From NCBI GenBank assembly GCA_902478785.1, contig CABSMJ010000003.1:62001-126000 (forward strand): a stretch of 64,000 nt of DNA, written 5' to 3'. The notes beneath the pieces are model-generated. The model saw nothing but the letters and a program-made list of their open reading frames with translations. It did no database searches and was not told where the DNA came from. The stretch's first letter is position 1, and every line of letters begins with the position of its first letter. This document shows positions 8,024 through 16,567 of the stretch, one piece after another. This DNA comes from an uncultured Oscillospiraceae bacterium (GTDB lineage Bacteria > Bacillota > Clostridia > Oscillospirales > Oscillospiraceae). The position numbers and the translations under genes were made by a program.

Positions 8024-8458
8024 GTGGCTGAATTTGAGGAAAAACTGAACGCGCTGTTGTCCAACCCGGAGCAGATGGCCCAGGTGATGCAGATGGCCCA
8101 GTCCCTCTCTGCCGGAATGGAGGCTTCGGAGGATTCCCATAAGGAAGAGCGAGACAGCGCTCCGCCTGCCCGGCAGCCTCAGGACGGGCCAAGGCATTCG
8201 TCCTCTGCCCCCGCACTGAGCGGCGACGCCCTGTCCTCCTTGGGCGGGCTTCTGGGCGGAATGGACCCCAAACTTCTCTCCCGTCTGCTTCCGCTGGTCA
8301 AGGAGATGGGCAGCAGCCGGGACAGCGAGGCGGCAGCACTGCTCCACGCCCTGCGCCCCTTCCTCAAGCCAGAGCGGCAGGAACAGGTGGAGCGGGCACT
8401 GCAGCTTGCCAAGCTGATCCACGTGGCCAAGACGTTTTTCGCAAACTGGGAGGTGTAG
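8024..8458 (+). CDS. Hypothetical protein, cassette gene 2
   Basis: 144 residues starting at GTG 8024 (after GGGCGGGCGG). Helical N-terminus FEEKLNALLSNPEQMAQVMQMAQSL, a low-complexity middle rich in S, P, Q and D (about 35-65), then DPKLLSRLLPLVKEMG and a helical end LRPFLKPERQEQVERALQLAKL. No transmembrane segment and no enzyme motif. The NPEQM..VMQMAQSL and DPKLL..LLPLV motifs resemble those in cassette gene 1, so the two may be distant paralogues. The function is unknown; it sits between genes 1 and 3 with nearly touching ends. Confidence 0.68.
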   Translation: MAEFEEKLNALLSNPEQMAQVMQMAQSLSAGMEASEDSHKEERDSAPPARQPQDGPRHSSSAPALSGDALSSLGGLLGGMDPKLLSRLLPLVKEMGSSRDSEAAALLHALRPFLKPERQEQVERALQLAKLIHVAKTFFANWEV

Positions 8459-8461
8459 GAC

Positions 8462-8830
8462 GTGTACAACCGCTATGTGCGCAACGACCGGGGCGGCTAT
8501 TCCCGGGTCCCGGTGGATGAATCCCCCCAGGAGGAGCGAAACAGCGGCTTCCCTCCTCCCTTCCAGTCTGCGGAAGGTCCATCAGAGGGCCGCGGCGGAC
8601 AAGACCACAGCGACGGACCTCCGCCCCACCACAGCGGGTGGGAGACGGAGGAAGAGCGGCGGGAGACCGCCGGTCTTTCCGGCTTTCTGCGCCGTCTGCT
8701 GGATCGCTTTCATCTGGAAAAAGTGGACAGCGGGGACCTGCTTTTGCTGCTGATCCTCTTTCTGCTCTTCAAGGAGGACGCCGACGACGAACTGCTCATC
8801 GCCCTGGGGCTTTTGCTGATTTTGCAATAA
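8462..8830 (+). CDS. Hypothetical membrane protein, cassette gene 3
   Basis: 122 residues from GTG 8462, 3 nt after the previous stop. The N-terminus MYNRYVRNDRGGYSRVPVDE is followed by a hydrophilic Pro/Gly/Ser/His stretch to about residue 75. The end is strongly hydrophobic: GDLLLLLILFLLFKEDADDELLIALGLLLILQ, in two short hydrophobic runs split by an acidic KEDADDE loop. This suggests a hairpin tail anchor. It would place the cassette at a membrane. Family not recognised. A strong terminator follows 18 nt downstream. Confidence 0.68.
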   Translation: MYNRYVRNDRGGYSRVPVDESPQEERNSGFPPPFQSAEGPSEGRGGQDHSDGPPPHHSGWETEEERRETAGLSGFLRRLLDRFHLEKVDSGDLLLLLILFLLFKEDADDELLIALGLLLILQ

Positions 8831-8847
8831 TATTTCTACATGAAAAC

Positions 8848-8876
8848 GGCCGGACCACAAAGTCCGGCCATTTTTT
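8848..8876. terminator. Terminator of the three-gene cassette
   Basis: Perfect stem GGCCGGAC/GTCCGGCC with a 6-nt loop, then TTTTTT. It lies between convergent genes. Confidence 0.9.
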
Positions 8877-9363
8877 ACTGCTCCGGCTCCGCCAGGCGCC
8901 GCAGGGTCTCCCCTGTCACCCGGTACTCGGTCCACTGGTCCAGAGGCTGGGCTCCCAGAGAGAGGTAAAAATCGATGCTGGGCTGGTTCCAGTCGAGACA
9001 CGACCACTCCAACCGGCCGCAGCCACGCTCCACGGCGATGCGGGCCAGCTCCTTCAAAAGAGCCTTGCCGCAGCCCTGGTGGCGATACTCCGGCAGGACG
9101 ATCAGGTCCTCCAGATACAGTCCACCCCGGCCCAGGAAGGTGGAGAAGCTGGAGAAGAACAGAGCGGAGCCTACTTCCTTTCCATCCACCAGGGCAAAGA
9201 TCACCTCTGCCGCATGCTTTTCAAACAGCCACTCCCGCAGCAGCTCCTCGGTGACCACCACCTGGTCCTCCAGATGCTCATAGCGGGCCATTTCCCAGAT
9301 AAAGCCCATGAGAATACCCGTGTCGGCCTCCGTCATGGGACGAAATGTCACATTCTTATTCAT
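8875..9363 (-). CDS. GNAT acetyltransferase, spermidine/spermine (diamine) acetyltransferase-like
   Basis: 162-residue GNAT enzyme. The acetyl-CoA site is YRHQGCGKALL (about 90-100). The motifs STFLGRGGLYLEDLIV and GCGRLEWSCLDWNQPSIDFYLSLGA match the SSAT-like subgroup closely, which acetylates diamines, polyamines or thialysine. The substrate is not proven by sequence. The start ATG is at 9363 with an AAGGAGAACACA ribosome site. It is monocistronic between two terminators. Confidence 0.88.
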   Translation of the reverse strand: MNKNVTFRPMTEADTGILMGFIWEMARYEHLEDQVVVTEELLREWLFEKHAAEVIFALVDGKEVGSALFFSSFSTFLGRGGLYLEDLIVLPEYRHQGCGKALLKELARIAVERGCGRLEWSCLDWNQPSIDFYLSLGAQPLDQWTEYRVTGETLRRLAEPEQ

Positions 9364-9441
9364 TGTGTTCTCCTTTTTTCGATTTGCAAATCTTTATTCA
9401 TCGAGCCTGCAGACGATCTTTTCCCATCAGGCCGCTCACTC

Positions 9442-9472
9442 AAAAAGTCTGCCGCCCTTTCGGGCGGCAGAC
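9442..9472 (-). terminator. Terminator of the trpS-tagO-wecB operon
   Basis: Perfect 11-bp stem GTCTGCCGCCC/GGGCGGCAGAC with a tttc loop. The minus strand runs into TTTTT. Confidence 0.9.
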
Positions 9473-9493
9473 CTTCTTTTCTGTCCTTAGCGC

Positions 9494-10288
9494 TTACTCC
9501 GGCAGCTCCAGCAGCACCCAGCCGTCGGGCAGAGTGAAGTCCGCTGTGGTGGGGCCCTCCTCGTCCAGCGCCAGAGACGCCATCTGATACACCGGGCTTC
9601 CCTCCACCAAGCGCTCCGCAGCAGTCAGCAATCCGGTCTCCACACTGACCCAGTAGCGCTGAACATAGCCGCTGCTGTCCTGCTCCGTCTCCACATAGAT
9701 GCACTCCACGCCGGAGAGGGTCCGATAATCCGCCGCCGCAATTTGGTCTGTATCCAAGTCCAAAATGTCCTCATAGGTGGGGATGTGCTGCTCATCGTCA
9801 GCGGTGATATCCCCAGAGGCCACCTTTGTCCAGTGGGTGGAACTGCCATACCAGATCCAGGTATCCTCTCCGTTGGTGATGGTGTGGCGATACTGGGACG
9901 CGGGCCGGGTGCTCTCCTGGTCAGACTCCTCCCAGTGGACCGTCACCGACACCTCGTCCACCCGGGTATAGTCCCCGCTGACGGCCACCTGAAGGCGGGA
10001 GCGGGCACTGCCGCCGCTCCACAGGTCATCCACCGTCACGGCCCGGCAATAGCTCTCCGGCCGCTTAAGCTCAGCAATGGCCCGCTGAACTGTCTCCGGT
10101 GTGATCTCCACCTGCACCACGGCACTCTCTTCCCCGCTGCTGCCGCCGCTTTCTTCGTCGGTGCCATCCTCGCTTGGCAATACAATATGGGTGGTCTGCG
10201 GCAGCACGCTGCGGGCCAGCAGCACCACCACCAGAAGGATCAGCACGGCAAGACCCACCAGAAATCTGGTGATGCGCTTTTGCTCCAT
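9494..10288 (-). CDS. Membrane-anchored extracytoplasmic protein, LolA/lipoprotein-sorting-like
   Basis: 264 residues: an N-terminal membrane anchor (about 8-28), an acidic Ser/Gly linker (38-58), then a beta-rich domain with VDDLWSGGSARSRLQVAVSGDYTRVD, HTITNGEDTWIWYGSSTHW and LSGVECIYVETEQDSSGYVQRYWVSVETGLLTAAE. That pattern (substrate-stress, a W/Y-rich strand, then conversion to a value) resembles LolA/LppX or MucB-like domains. It is the last gene of the trpS-tagO-wecB transcript, 24 nt after wecB, which hints at an envelope role. The exact function is unknown. ATG at 10288 with AAGGAGG. Confidence 0.75.
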   Translation of the reverse strand: MEQKRITRFLVGLAVLILLVVVLLARSVLPQTTHIVLPSEDGTDEESGGSSGEESAVVQVEITPETVQRAIAELKRPESYCRAVTVDDLWSGGSARSRLQVAVSGDYTRVDEVSVTVHWEESDQESTRPASQYRHTITNGEDTWIWYGSSTHWTKVASGDITADDEQHIPTYEDILDLDTDQIAAADYRTLSGVECIYVETEQDSSGYVQRYWVSVETGLLTAAERLVEGSPVYQMASLALDEEGPTTADFTLPDGWVLLELPE

Positions 10289-10312
10289 GGGGATCCTCCT
10301 TTCCGGGGTTGG

Positions 10313-11467
10313 TTACTTCCCGGTATAGTCCGCCGGCCGCTCCTGGCGCCGGCCGAAATACCACTCGATGGCGTCGGCAATCCGGCGGCAGGCATGACCA
10401 TCACCGTAGGGGTTGACAGCGTGAGCCATTTCGGCGTAAGCCTCCGGCGAATCGATGAGGTTGGACGCCATCTCCACAATGGTTTTCTGGTCCACACCGG
10501 CCAGACGCACCGTGCCGGCCTCCACGGCCTCCGGCCGCTCGGTCTCCCGGCGCAGCACCAGCACGGGCTTGCCCAGCGCCGGCGCCTCCTCCTGCAGTCC
10601 GCCGGAATCCGTCAGCACCAGGTAGCTGCGGGCCATGAGATTGTGCATCTCATCGGCAGGCAGCGGGTCGATCAAATGGGTCCGAGGTGCACCCCGGAGG
10701 TAAGCATCCACCGCCTCCCGCACCACGGGACTGAGGTGGACAGGATACACCAGCTCCACATCCTCATGCTCCTCGGCGATCTGCCGCAGGGCCAGCATGA
10801 TCTGCTTCATGGGTTCGCCGTAGTTCTCCCGCCGGTGGCAGGTGACCAGGAGGATCTTCTTCTCCCCATAGGGCAGGTGATTGAGCTCCTCCGTGGCGAA
10901 ATGATAGTCCTCCCGGACGGTGGTCTTCAGGGCGTCGATGACCGTATTGCCGGTGACAAAGAGGCCCTGGGTGATACCCTCCCGCAGGAGGTTATTCTTG
11001 TTGTTGATGGTGGGGCAGAAATAGAGATCCGCGATGGCGGACACCAGCTTGCGGTTCATTTCCTCTGGAAAGGGAGAATACTTGTCATAGGTTCGCAGGC
11101 CTGCCTCCACGTGGCCCACCGGCACCTGATGATAGAAGGCGGACAACGCTCCAGCAAAGGTGGTGGAGGTGTCCCCGTGGACCAGGATCAGGTTGGGCTT
11201 GAGGGTGTCGATGGCCTCGTCCATGCCGGTGAGGCACTTGCTGGTGATGGTGGACAGGGTCTGCCGGGGGGTCATAATGTCCAGATCCCAGTCCGGCTTC
11301 AGGTCAAAGACCTCCAGCACGCTGTCCAGCATCTGACGGTGCTGGGCGGTGACGCAGCAGATGGACTCGATGTCCTCCCGGGTGCCCAGCTCCTTCACCA
11401 GCGGCGCCATCTTGATGGCCTCCGGCCGGGTGCCGAACACGCTCATAATACGCAGCTTGTCCATCAT
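10313..11467 (-). CDS. wecB: UDP-N-acetylglucosamine 2-epimerase (non-hydrolysing)
   Basis: Converts UDP-GlcNAc to UDP-ManNAc for cell-wall polymers; MnaA/WecB family, 384 residues. Signature motifs are FGTRPEAIKMAPL at the N-terminus, VHGDTSTTFAGALSAFY, HVEAGLRTYDKYSPFPEEMNR, VTCHRRENYG and TDSGGLQEEAPALGKPVLVLRRETERPEA. The ATG at 11467 overlaps the tagO stop as ATGA and has AGGAGG upstream; a second in-frame ATG is 3 nt on. Pairing with tagO points to teichoic-acid or a similar wall polysaccharide linkage unit. Confidence 0.96.
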   Translation of the reverse strand: MMDKLRIMSVFGTRPEAIKMAPLVKELGTREDIESICCVTAQHRQMLDSVLEVFDLKPDWDLDIMTPRQTLSTITSKCLTGMDEAIDTLKPNLILVHGDTSTTFAGALSAFYHQVPVGHVEAGLRTYDKYSPFPEEMNRKLVSAIADLYFCPTINNKNNLLREGITQGLFVTGNTVIDALKTTVREDYHFATEELNHLPYGEKKILLVTCHRRENYGEPMKQIMLALRQIAEEHEDVELVYPVHLSPVVREAVDAYLRGAPRTHLIDPLPADEMHNLMARSYLVLTDSGGLQEEAPALGKPVLVLRRETERPEAVEAGTVRLAGVDQKTIVEMASNLIDSPEAYAEMAHAVNPYGDGHACRRIADAIEWYFGRRQERPADYTGK

Positions 11468-12624
11468 TTGTCCTCCTTGTGTTCCGGCGCCTGTTCGTCC
11501 GGTTCCTCTGGCTTGGGCTCCTGGTTTTTGTTGTGACCCAGTTCCTTGAGCTCCTCCATCTCCTCGTGGAGCTCCTCCCGAATCTCCCGGGGAAAGACCA
11601 CCCGGGCAGCCACCACGCCCACCACGCACAGTGCCAGCAGCAGCACCATGGCCTTGACCTCGCCGCTAGTGGTCAGCACCACGGCGCTCAGGCCCAGGAT
11701 GGCAGAGATCACATACAGCGTGGCCACCGCCTGCTTCTGGTTCAGGCCCATGTCGATGAGCCGGTGATGCACATGGCTCCGGTCGGCCTGCATGGGGCTC
11801 TGGCCGTGGGCAATGCGGCGGATAAAGGCAAAGGCCGTGTCGAAGATGGGCAGGCCCAGGATCAGGAAGGGCACGGCAAAGGAGATGATGGCGTAGAACT
11901 TGAACAGGCCCTGAATGGACATGGTGGCCAGGATATAGCCCAGGAACGTGGCACCTGTATCTCCCATGAACATCTTGGCCGGATTCAGGTTATAGGGCAT
12001 GAAGCCTGCACAGGCACCCACCAGAGCAGCCATAGCGATGGCCACCTGCATATCGGACACCAGCAGGGAGATCACCAGCACGGTGGTGGCGGAGATAGTG
12101 CTCACGCCCACGGCCAGTCCATCCAGTCCGTCGATCAGGTTGACGGAGTTGGTGATGGCCACGATCCACAGCACCGTGATGACCACGGAGCTGATGTTCC
12201 CCATCTGCCAGTAGGCGTTGTCGCTGAGCAGATTGGGATTGGAGACGGCCTTGATGACCACACCGTGGAACACAGGAATCAGGGCAGCGATGATCTGCAC
12301 CACAAATTTCAGCTTGGCCGGCAGCGGGGTGATATCGTCCACCACGCCCAGCACTACGATGACCACAGCGCCCAGCAAAATGCCCTGCATCTGGCGGTCG
12401 ATCTTGTCAAAGAGCAGGATCCCCACGATGAAGCCGAAGAAGATGGCCAGACCTCCCAGGCGGGGAATGGGTACCTTGTGCATCCGGCGGGCATCCTTGG
12501 GCACATCGATGGCGCCCACCTTGTAGGCAAAATTCTTGACCACCGGAGAGGTGAGAAAGCTGATGACCAGCGACACCACCAGGGCCAAAAACACATTGAC
12601 CAAAAGTCGATTGTCCAGCAGCAT
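11464..12624 (-). CDS. tagO: Undecaprenyl-phosphate GlcNAc-1-phosphate transferase
   Basis: WecA/TagO polyprenyl-phosphate sugar-1-phosphate transferase, 386 residues with about ten membrane segments. It makes the first lipid-linked intermediate of wall polymers. Family motifs present: RRMHKVPIPRLGGLAI, VVDDITPLPAKLKF, NSVNLIDGLDGLAVG, MFMGDTGATFLGY and DRSHVHHRLIDMG. The C-terminal 45 residues are an unusual hydrophilic acidic/basic tail (EELHEEMEELKELGHNKN...PEHKEDK) facing the cytoplasm. The start at 12624 lies 12 nt after trpS, in the same operon. Confidence 0.95.
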   Translation of the reverse strand: MLLDNRLLVNVFLALVVSLVISFLTSPVVKNFAYKVGAIDVPKDARRMHKVPIPRLGGLAIFFGFIVGILLFDKIDRQMQGILLGAVVIVVLGVVDDITPLPAKLKFVVQIIAALIPVFHGVVIKAVSNPNLLSDNAYWQMGNISSVVITVLWIVAITNSVNLIDGLDGLAVGVSTISATTVLVISLLVSDMQVAIAMAALVGACAGFMPYNLNPAKMFMGDTGATFLGYILATMSIQGLFKFYAIISFAVPFLILGLPIFDTAFAFIRRIAHGQSPMQADRSHVHHRLIDMGLNQKQAVATLYVISAILGLSAVVLTTSGEVKAMVLLLALCVVGVVAARVVFPREIREELHEEMEELKELGHNKNQEPKPEEPDEQAPEHKEDK

Positions 12625-12636
12625 GTCTCTTCCCCT

Positions 12637-13644
12637 TTACCGGTCGATGAAGCCGACCTTTTTATAAACCTTGCCCAGGGTACGGTTGGCCACCCGGGAG
12701 GCCTTCTCGGCGCCGTCCCGGTAGACGCCCTGGAGATAGGCCTTGTCCGCCAGGATGCGCTCCGTCTCCTCCCGGATGGGTCGCAGCAGTTCCACCACGG
12801 CCTCGCCCACTGCGGCCTTGAAGTCGCCGTAGCCATGGCCGGCGAACTCGCTTTCAATGGCCTCGAAGCTGCGGCCGGTAGCGGCGGAGTAGATCTGCAT
12901 CAGGTTGGACACGCCGGGCTTATTGGCCGGATCGAACCGGACGGAGGCCTCGGAGTCGGTGACCGCCTTCTTGAACTTGCGCAGGATGTCCTCCGGCTTT
13001 TCCAGCATGTACACACAGCCGTTTTGGTCCTTATCAGACTTGCTCATCTTGTTCTCAGGAGAGGTCAGACTCATGACCCGGGCGCCCACCTGGGGGATGT
13101 AGGGCTCCGGGAGCTTGAACACCTCGCCGTAGATGCCGTTAAAGCGACCCGCGATGTCCCGGCAGATCTCCACGTGCTGCTTCTGGTCCCCGCCCACGGG
13201 CACCAGGTCCGCCTGGTAGAGCAGAATGTCAGCGGCCATCAAAGAGGGATAGGTAAAGAGGCCCGCGTTGATGTTGTCGGCGTTCTTGGCGGACTTGTCC
13301 TTAAACTGGGTCATACGGCTGAGCTCACCGAACATGGTGTAGCAGTCCAGCACCCAGCCCAGCTGGGCATGGGCCGGCACATGGGACTGGACAAAGAGCA
13401 CGTTCTTCTCCGGGTCCAGGCCGCAGGCGATATAGATGGCCAGCTGGGTCAGGGTGTGGCGGCGCAGATCCGCAGGCACCTGCCGCACCGTGATGGTGTG
13501 CATATCCGCCAGCATATAGTAGCAGTCATATTCATCGGCCAGAGCCGCCCAGTTGCGGATGGCACCCAGATAGGAGCCCAGAGTCAGATCGCCGGAGGGC
13601 TGAATACCGCTGAGAATCCGCTTCTTTTGTACTTCATTTGCCAT
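12637..13644 (-). CDS. trpS: Tryptophanyl-tRNA synthetase
   Basis: Class I synthetase of 335 residues. The HIGH-type element is SGDLTLGSYLGA near residues 15-26 and the KMSKS motif sits in PENKMSKSDKDQ. Other TrpRS landmarks are DMHTITV, YPSLMAADILLYQADLVPVGGDQKQHVE and ARVMSLTSP. The ATG at 13644 has GAGGTG upstream. No T-box was seen in the 165-nt upstream region. It is the first gene of a transcript with tagO and wecB, an unusual pairing with wall synthesis. Confidence 0.97.
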   Translation of the reverse strand: MANEVQKKRILSGIQPSGDLTLGSYLGAIRNWAALADEYDCYYMLADMHTITVRQVPADLRRHTLTQLAIYIACGLDPEKNVLFVQSHVPAHAQLGWVLDCYTMFGELSRMTQFKDKSAKNADNINAGLFTYPSLMAADILLYQADLVPVGGDQKQHVEICRDIAGRFNGIYGEVFKLPEPYIPQVGARVMSLTSPENKMSKSDKDQNGCVYMLEKPEDILRKFKKAVTDSEASVRFDPANKPGVSNLMQIYSAATGRSFEAIESEFAGHGYGDFKAAVGEAVVELLRPIREETERILADKAYLQGVYRDGAEKASRVANRTLGKVYKKVGFIDR

Positions 13645-13719
13645 GGAAAAACACCTCTATGTTTATTATCTTGTGGCCCACTTTCTGTCCAGGCCATAAA
13701 ACGGCAATTTAACTTATTC

Positions 13720-13748
13720 AGTGTAGCACACCAAAAGGAAAAGTGCAA
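13720..13748 (-). promoter_or_regulatory. Promoter of trpS operon
   Basis: TTGCAC (13743-13748), a 17-nt spacer, TACACT (13720-13725) with TGC just before the -10 on the minus strand, about 75 nt before the start codon. Confidence 0.8.
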
Positions 13749-13811
13749 TGTGCTTTTCCGGCCTCTTCCCTGTTTTCCTGTGGTTTTTTCATTCTTTTGG
13801 GGGATTTCTTT

Positions 13812-14090
13812 TCAAAAAAAGCGCTTTTTCCGGCGCTCCGGTCCAGGGCGGTGAAAGGGCTTGTCGACCAGGATGATGTCGTCCCCGATGCGCTGGATAC
13901 AGCCCCAGGGCACATAGTACTCCTCTCCCCGGCCAAACAGCCCGAAAAACCGGCAGGGACCCAGGACCACGATGGCCAGCACTTGCCCCTCCGGGATTTT
14001 CACGTCCACGTCCGCCACATAGCCCAGGCGGCAGCCGTCACAGATGTTGATGACCTCCTTGCGGCGCATATCCCTGATTCTGCATTGCAT
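13812..14090 (-). CDS. YlmC/YmxH family sporulation protein (PRC-barrel)
   Basis: 92-residue PRC-barrel protein. RDMRRKEVINICDGCRLGYVADVDV and the beta-strand core VLGPCRFFGLFGRGEEYYVPWGCIQRIGDDIILV match the YlmC/YmxH family of endospore formers. The role is not well defined. ATG at 14090 with GAGGTGA about 7 nt upstream. It follows the ABC exporter genes by 60 nt and may share their transcript. Confidence 0.88.
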   Translation of the reverse strand: MQCRIRDMRRKEVINICDGCRLGYVADVDVKIPEGQVLAIVVLGPCRFFGLFGRGEEYYVPWGCIQRIGDDIILVDKPFHRPGPERRKKRFF

Positions 14091-14150
14091 ACCATCTCAC
14101 CTCAATGCAGTCTATGACCGCTGCCGCCCGTCCTAGTATCCCGATCTCCC

Positions 14151-15719
14151 TTACTGCTGATTCAGCTCCGCGTACTGGAGCATATTCCGGCACAGGAAAA
14201 GGGCCAGCAGGGACATGAGCACATTGCACACCGACACGGCCGCCAGTGCGGCGGCACTGCTCTCCATCCAGAAGAGGACACTCACGGCGATGGCCGCCGC
14301 AATCCCCGGCAATGCCAGACCCAAAGTCACCAGCAGCAGCAAAATCAGTACCAGCATCCGGCTGGTGATGCCGCCCCAGAGCCGATCCACCGCCACGCCT
14401 GCGGCGGTAAAGAGCATGGCAAAGGACATCCGGGCCACCACGCAGGCGACGATCTCCACCGCCGTCAGCTCCAGAATCAGCCCCACCGGCACAAAGATCA
14501 CCAACGCCTCCCAGAAGGCCGTAGGGATCTGGCCCGCCAGGGCCCACAGCAGCTTTTTCATAGGCGGCTCAGGGATGAGATAGATGTAGGGCTTGGTCAG
14601 CTCCCAGTTGAAGCGGCCCCCCAAGACCGTGAATATCTGGAGATAGGTAGCCATGAGGAACGACGACAAAAGGCCGCCTTCGCTGAAAAAGAAGGTGAAG
14701 GCGATAATCACCGCCGCAAAGATCAACGCGTTGGCGCTGAGCAGGAACACCCTGGACCGCCGGTCCTCCAGCCGGTGCTTCCAGAAAAACACCCCGGCGC
14801 CCCAGCCCCGGCCCAGGCCGATGCGTCCCACCTTCACGTGGGCAGGGGACGCCTGGGTCATGGTCCCCTCCTTCTTGGCGTTGATGGCAGACTGGGTCAC
14901 CTCAGCGCTCTTGAGCACGTCCTCATAGTAGTCGGGATTGCCCCGGAAGATCACCGCCAGCAGTGCTCCCAGATAGACAGCGCACAGGGCAAGTCCCGCC
15001 GCTGTCAATTCCCAGTGGCCCTCCAGCGGTCCGCCGGCGGCCATGGCCAACCAGCCAGCCACCGGAAAGGCCCGCAGGATGGGACCGTTGGCCGCTGCCA
15101 CACCCAGTGCCCAGATCTGGTCTGTTCCCTCCCGAAGGGCGGAGAAAATCCAATAGCCCAGAAACAGGACTGTCACACCATAGACCACCACACGGCACAG
15201 CAGCTTCCGCCGCTCCCGGCCACTGGTCATGGCATAGAGCACCATAGCCGTCACCTGCCCCAGGAAGATGGAGATAGCATAGCCCACCAGCAACCCCACC
15301 AGCTGCAAAACGGTGATGCCGTATCTGCCCCGAAGGGTCCCGTACTGGAACAGCAGGAAAAAACCCACCACAAGAGAGGTGGTCATCTGCTGGAGCAGGC
15401 CGTGGAACAGCACCGCCTGGGAGCGGATGGGCGCGGTAAAGACCAGATTCACATCCGAGAGGTTGAAAAGGCTTCCACCCCGGGAAAAGCCGGCGTTGAC
15501 TGAGAGGAGGAACATGATGGCATAGACGGCGAAGGCGATGGTCGTCAGCTCCTCCATGGGACGGAACGTGCCGTCGGGTTCCAACTGGCTCCCGCCCCAC
15601 AGCACCAGTCCCAGCATGGCCAGCATAAATATCACATAGATGAGCCTTGCCGGTTTACGGATGAGACTTTTCAGCTGGTTTTTCAGCTTGGTGGCCGTAA
15701 GATACCACAGTGCCTTCAC
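14151..15719 (-). CDS. ABC exporter permease, large (putative ABC exporter family)
   Basis: 522-residue membrane protein with about twelve hydrophobic segments, of the ABC-2-like 'putative ABC exporter' type. The N-terminus LWYLTATKLKNQLKSLIRKP is followed by segments near 25-45 and 60-80, and NLSDVNLVFTAPIRSQAVL is typical of the family. Start chosen at GTG 15719 because it overlaps the ATPase stop as GTGA; no ATG is near. The cargo cannot be told from sequence. Confidence 0.85.
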   Translation of the reverse strand: MKALWYLTATKLKNQLKSLIRKPARLIYVIFMLAMLGLVLWGGSQLEPDGTFRPMEELTTIAFAVYAIMFLLSVNAGFSRGGSLFNLSDVNLVFTAPIRSQAVLFHGLLQQMTTSLVVGFFLLFQYGTLRGRYGITVLQLVGLLVGYAISIFLGQVTAMVLYAMTSGRERRKLLCRVVVYGVTVLFLGYWIFSALREGTDQIWALGVAAANGPILRAFPVAGWLAMAAGGPLEGHWELTAAGLALCAVYLGALLAVIFRGNPDYYEDVLKSAEVTQSAINAKKEGTMTQASPAHVKVGRIGLGRGWGAGVFFWKHRLEDRRSRVFLLSANALIFAAVIIAFTFFFSEGGLLSSFLMATYLQIFTVLGGRFNWELTKPYIYLIPEPPMKKLLWALAGQIPTAFWEALVIFVPVGLILELTAVEIVACVVARMSFAMLFTAAGVAVDRLWGGITSRMLVLILLLLVTLGLALPGIAAAIAVSVLFWMESSAAALAAVSVCNVLMSLLALFLCRNMLQYAELNQQ

Positions 15720-16423
15720 GCCTTTCCCTCCTCTGTCCCTTCGGTGATGGAGAAGAACAGCTCCTCCAGGCTCTGCTCCGCCGTCTCGCCGCTGCGGCGG
15801 GTGGCGGCCACCTGGCCCCGCATCATGATGTGGCACACGTCCCAGTAGTCCTCCACGCTGTCGATCATGTGGGTGGAGATAAGCACGGAGCAGCCCTCCT
15901 GGCGCAGCTGATGGAAGGTGTCCTTCAGCTGGCGGATGGCGTGGGGGTCCAGGCCCACCATGGGCTCATCGAAGATGACCACCCTGGGCCGGGGCAGCAG
16001 CGCACAGCAGATGGACACCTTCTGCTGCATTCCCTTGGACAGCTCCTTGCCCAGTTTGTTGCGCTTGTCCGTCAGTTCAAAGCGCTCCAGCAGCTCCTCC
16101 TCGTACTCCTTTCCGTCGGAAAGCCGGTAGGCCCGGCGGATGAACTCCAGGTGTTCCCCCACCGTCAGCATGTCGTAGATGGCCGGCATCTCCGGCACAT
16201 AGCCCAGAGCCCGCTTGGCCTCCAGGGACTTGTTGTCTGCGCCGCAGATTTCAATGTGGCCCTGAAACCGCAAAAGGCCGGAAATGCACTTGATAAGCGT
16301 GGATTTTCCCGCGCCGTTGGGTCCCAGCAGAACAGCGATCTGCCCATCCTCCACGGCAAAGCTGACGTCGCTGCAGGCCTCAAATCGTCCGTACCGCTTG
16401 GTCACATGGGTGAGATTCAGCAT
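15716..16423 (-). CDS. ABC transporter ATP-binding protein
   Basis: 235-residue ATPase partner of the adjacent permease. Walker A GPNGAGKST, signature LSKGMQQK, Walker B VVIFDEPMVGLDP, H-loop ISTHM. The C-terminus lacks extra domains. ATG at 16423 with an AAAGGAATTACAAGA site. The overlap with the permease gene implies equal expression. The gene is divergent from sigG. Confidence 0.93.
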   Translation of the reverse strand: MLNLTHVTKRYGRFEACSDVSFAVEDGQIAVLLGPNGAGKSTLIKCISGLLRFQGHIEICGADNKSLEAKRALGYVPEMPAIYDMLTVGEHLEFIRRAYRLSDGKEYEEELLERFELTDKRNKLGKELSKGMQQKVSICCALLPRPRVVIFDEPMVGLDPHAIRQLKDTFHQLRQEGCSVLISTHMIDSVEDYWDVCHIMMRGQVAATRRSGETAEQSLEELFFSITEGTEEGKA

Positions 16424-16470
16424 TCTTGTAATTCCTTTCTTTCTGACAATTTTTTCGCGAAAGATGTCTC

Positions 16471-16499
16471 ATTTTATCGCACCTCTTTCCCACTGTCAA
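16471..16499 (-). promoter_or_regulatory. Promoter of ABC exporter operon
   Basis: TTGACA (16494-16499), a 17-nt spacer, TAAAAT (16471-16476) on the minus strand. It is a near-consensus SigA-type site, directly beside the divergent sigG promoter. Confidence 0.87.
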
Positions 16500-16502
16500 T
16501 CT

Positions 16503-16531
16503 GTATATTCCCGCCGCCCGGGGGCAATACT
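16503..16531 (+). promoter_or_regulatory. SigF-type forespore promoter of sigG
   Basis: GTATA (16503-16507), a 15-nt spacer, then GGCAATACT (16523-16531). This fits the sigF consensus GYATA-15/16-GGNRRNANT at every defined base. sigG is a known sigF target in Bacillus. No SigA-type promoter was seen here. Confidence 0.78.
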
Positions 16532-16567
16532 GAAACCAAGCTTTGGAACGTGCGGGAGGGTGTCTAA

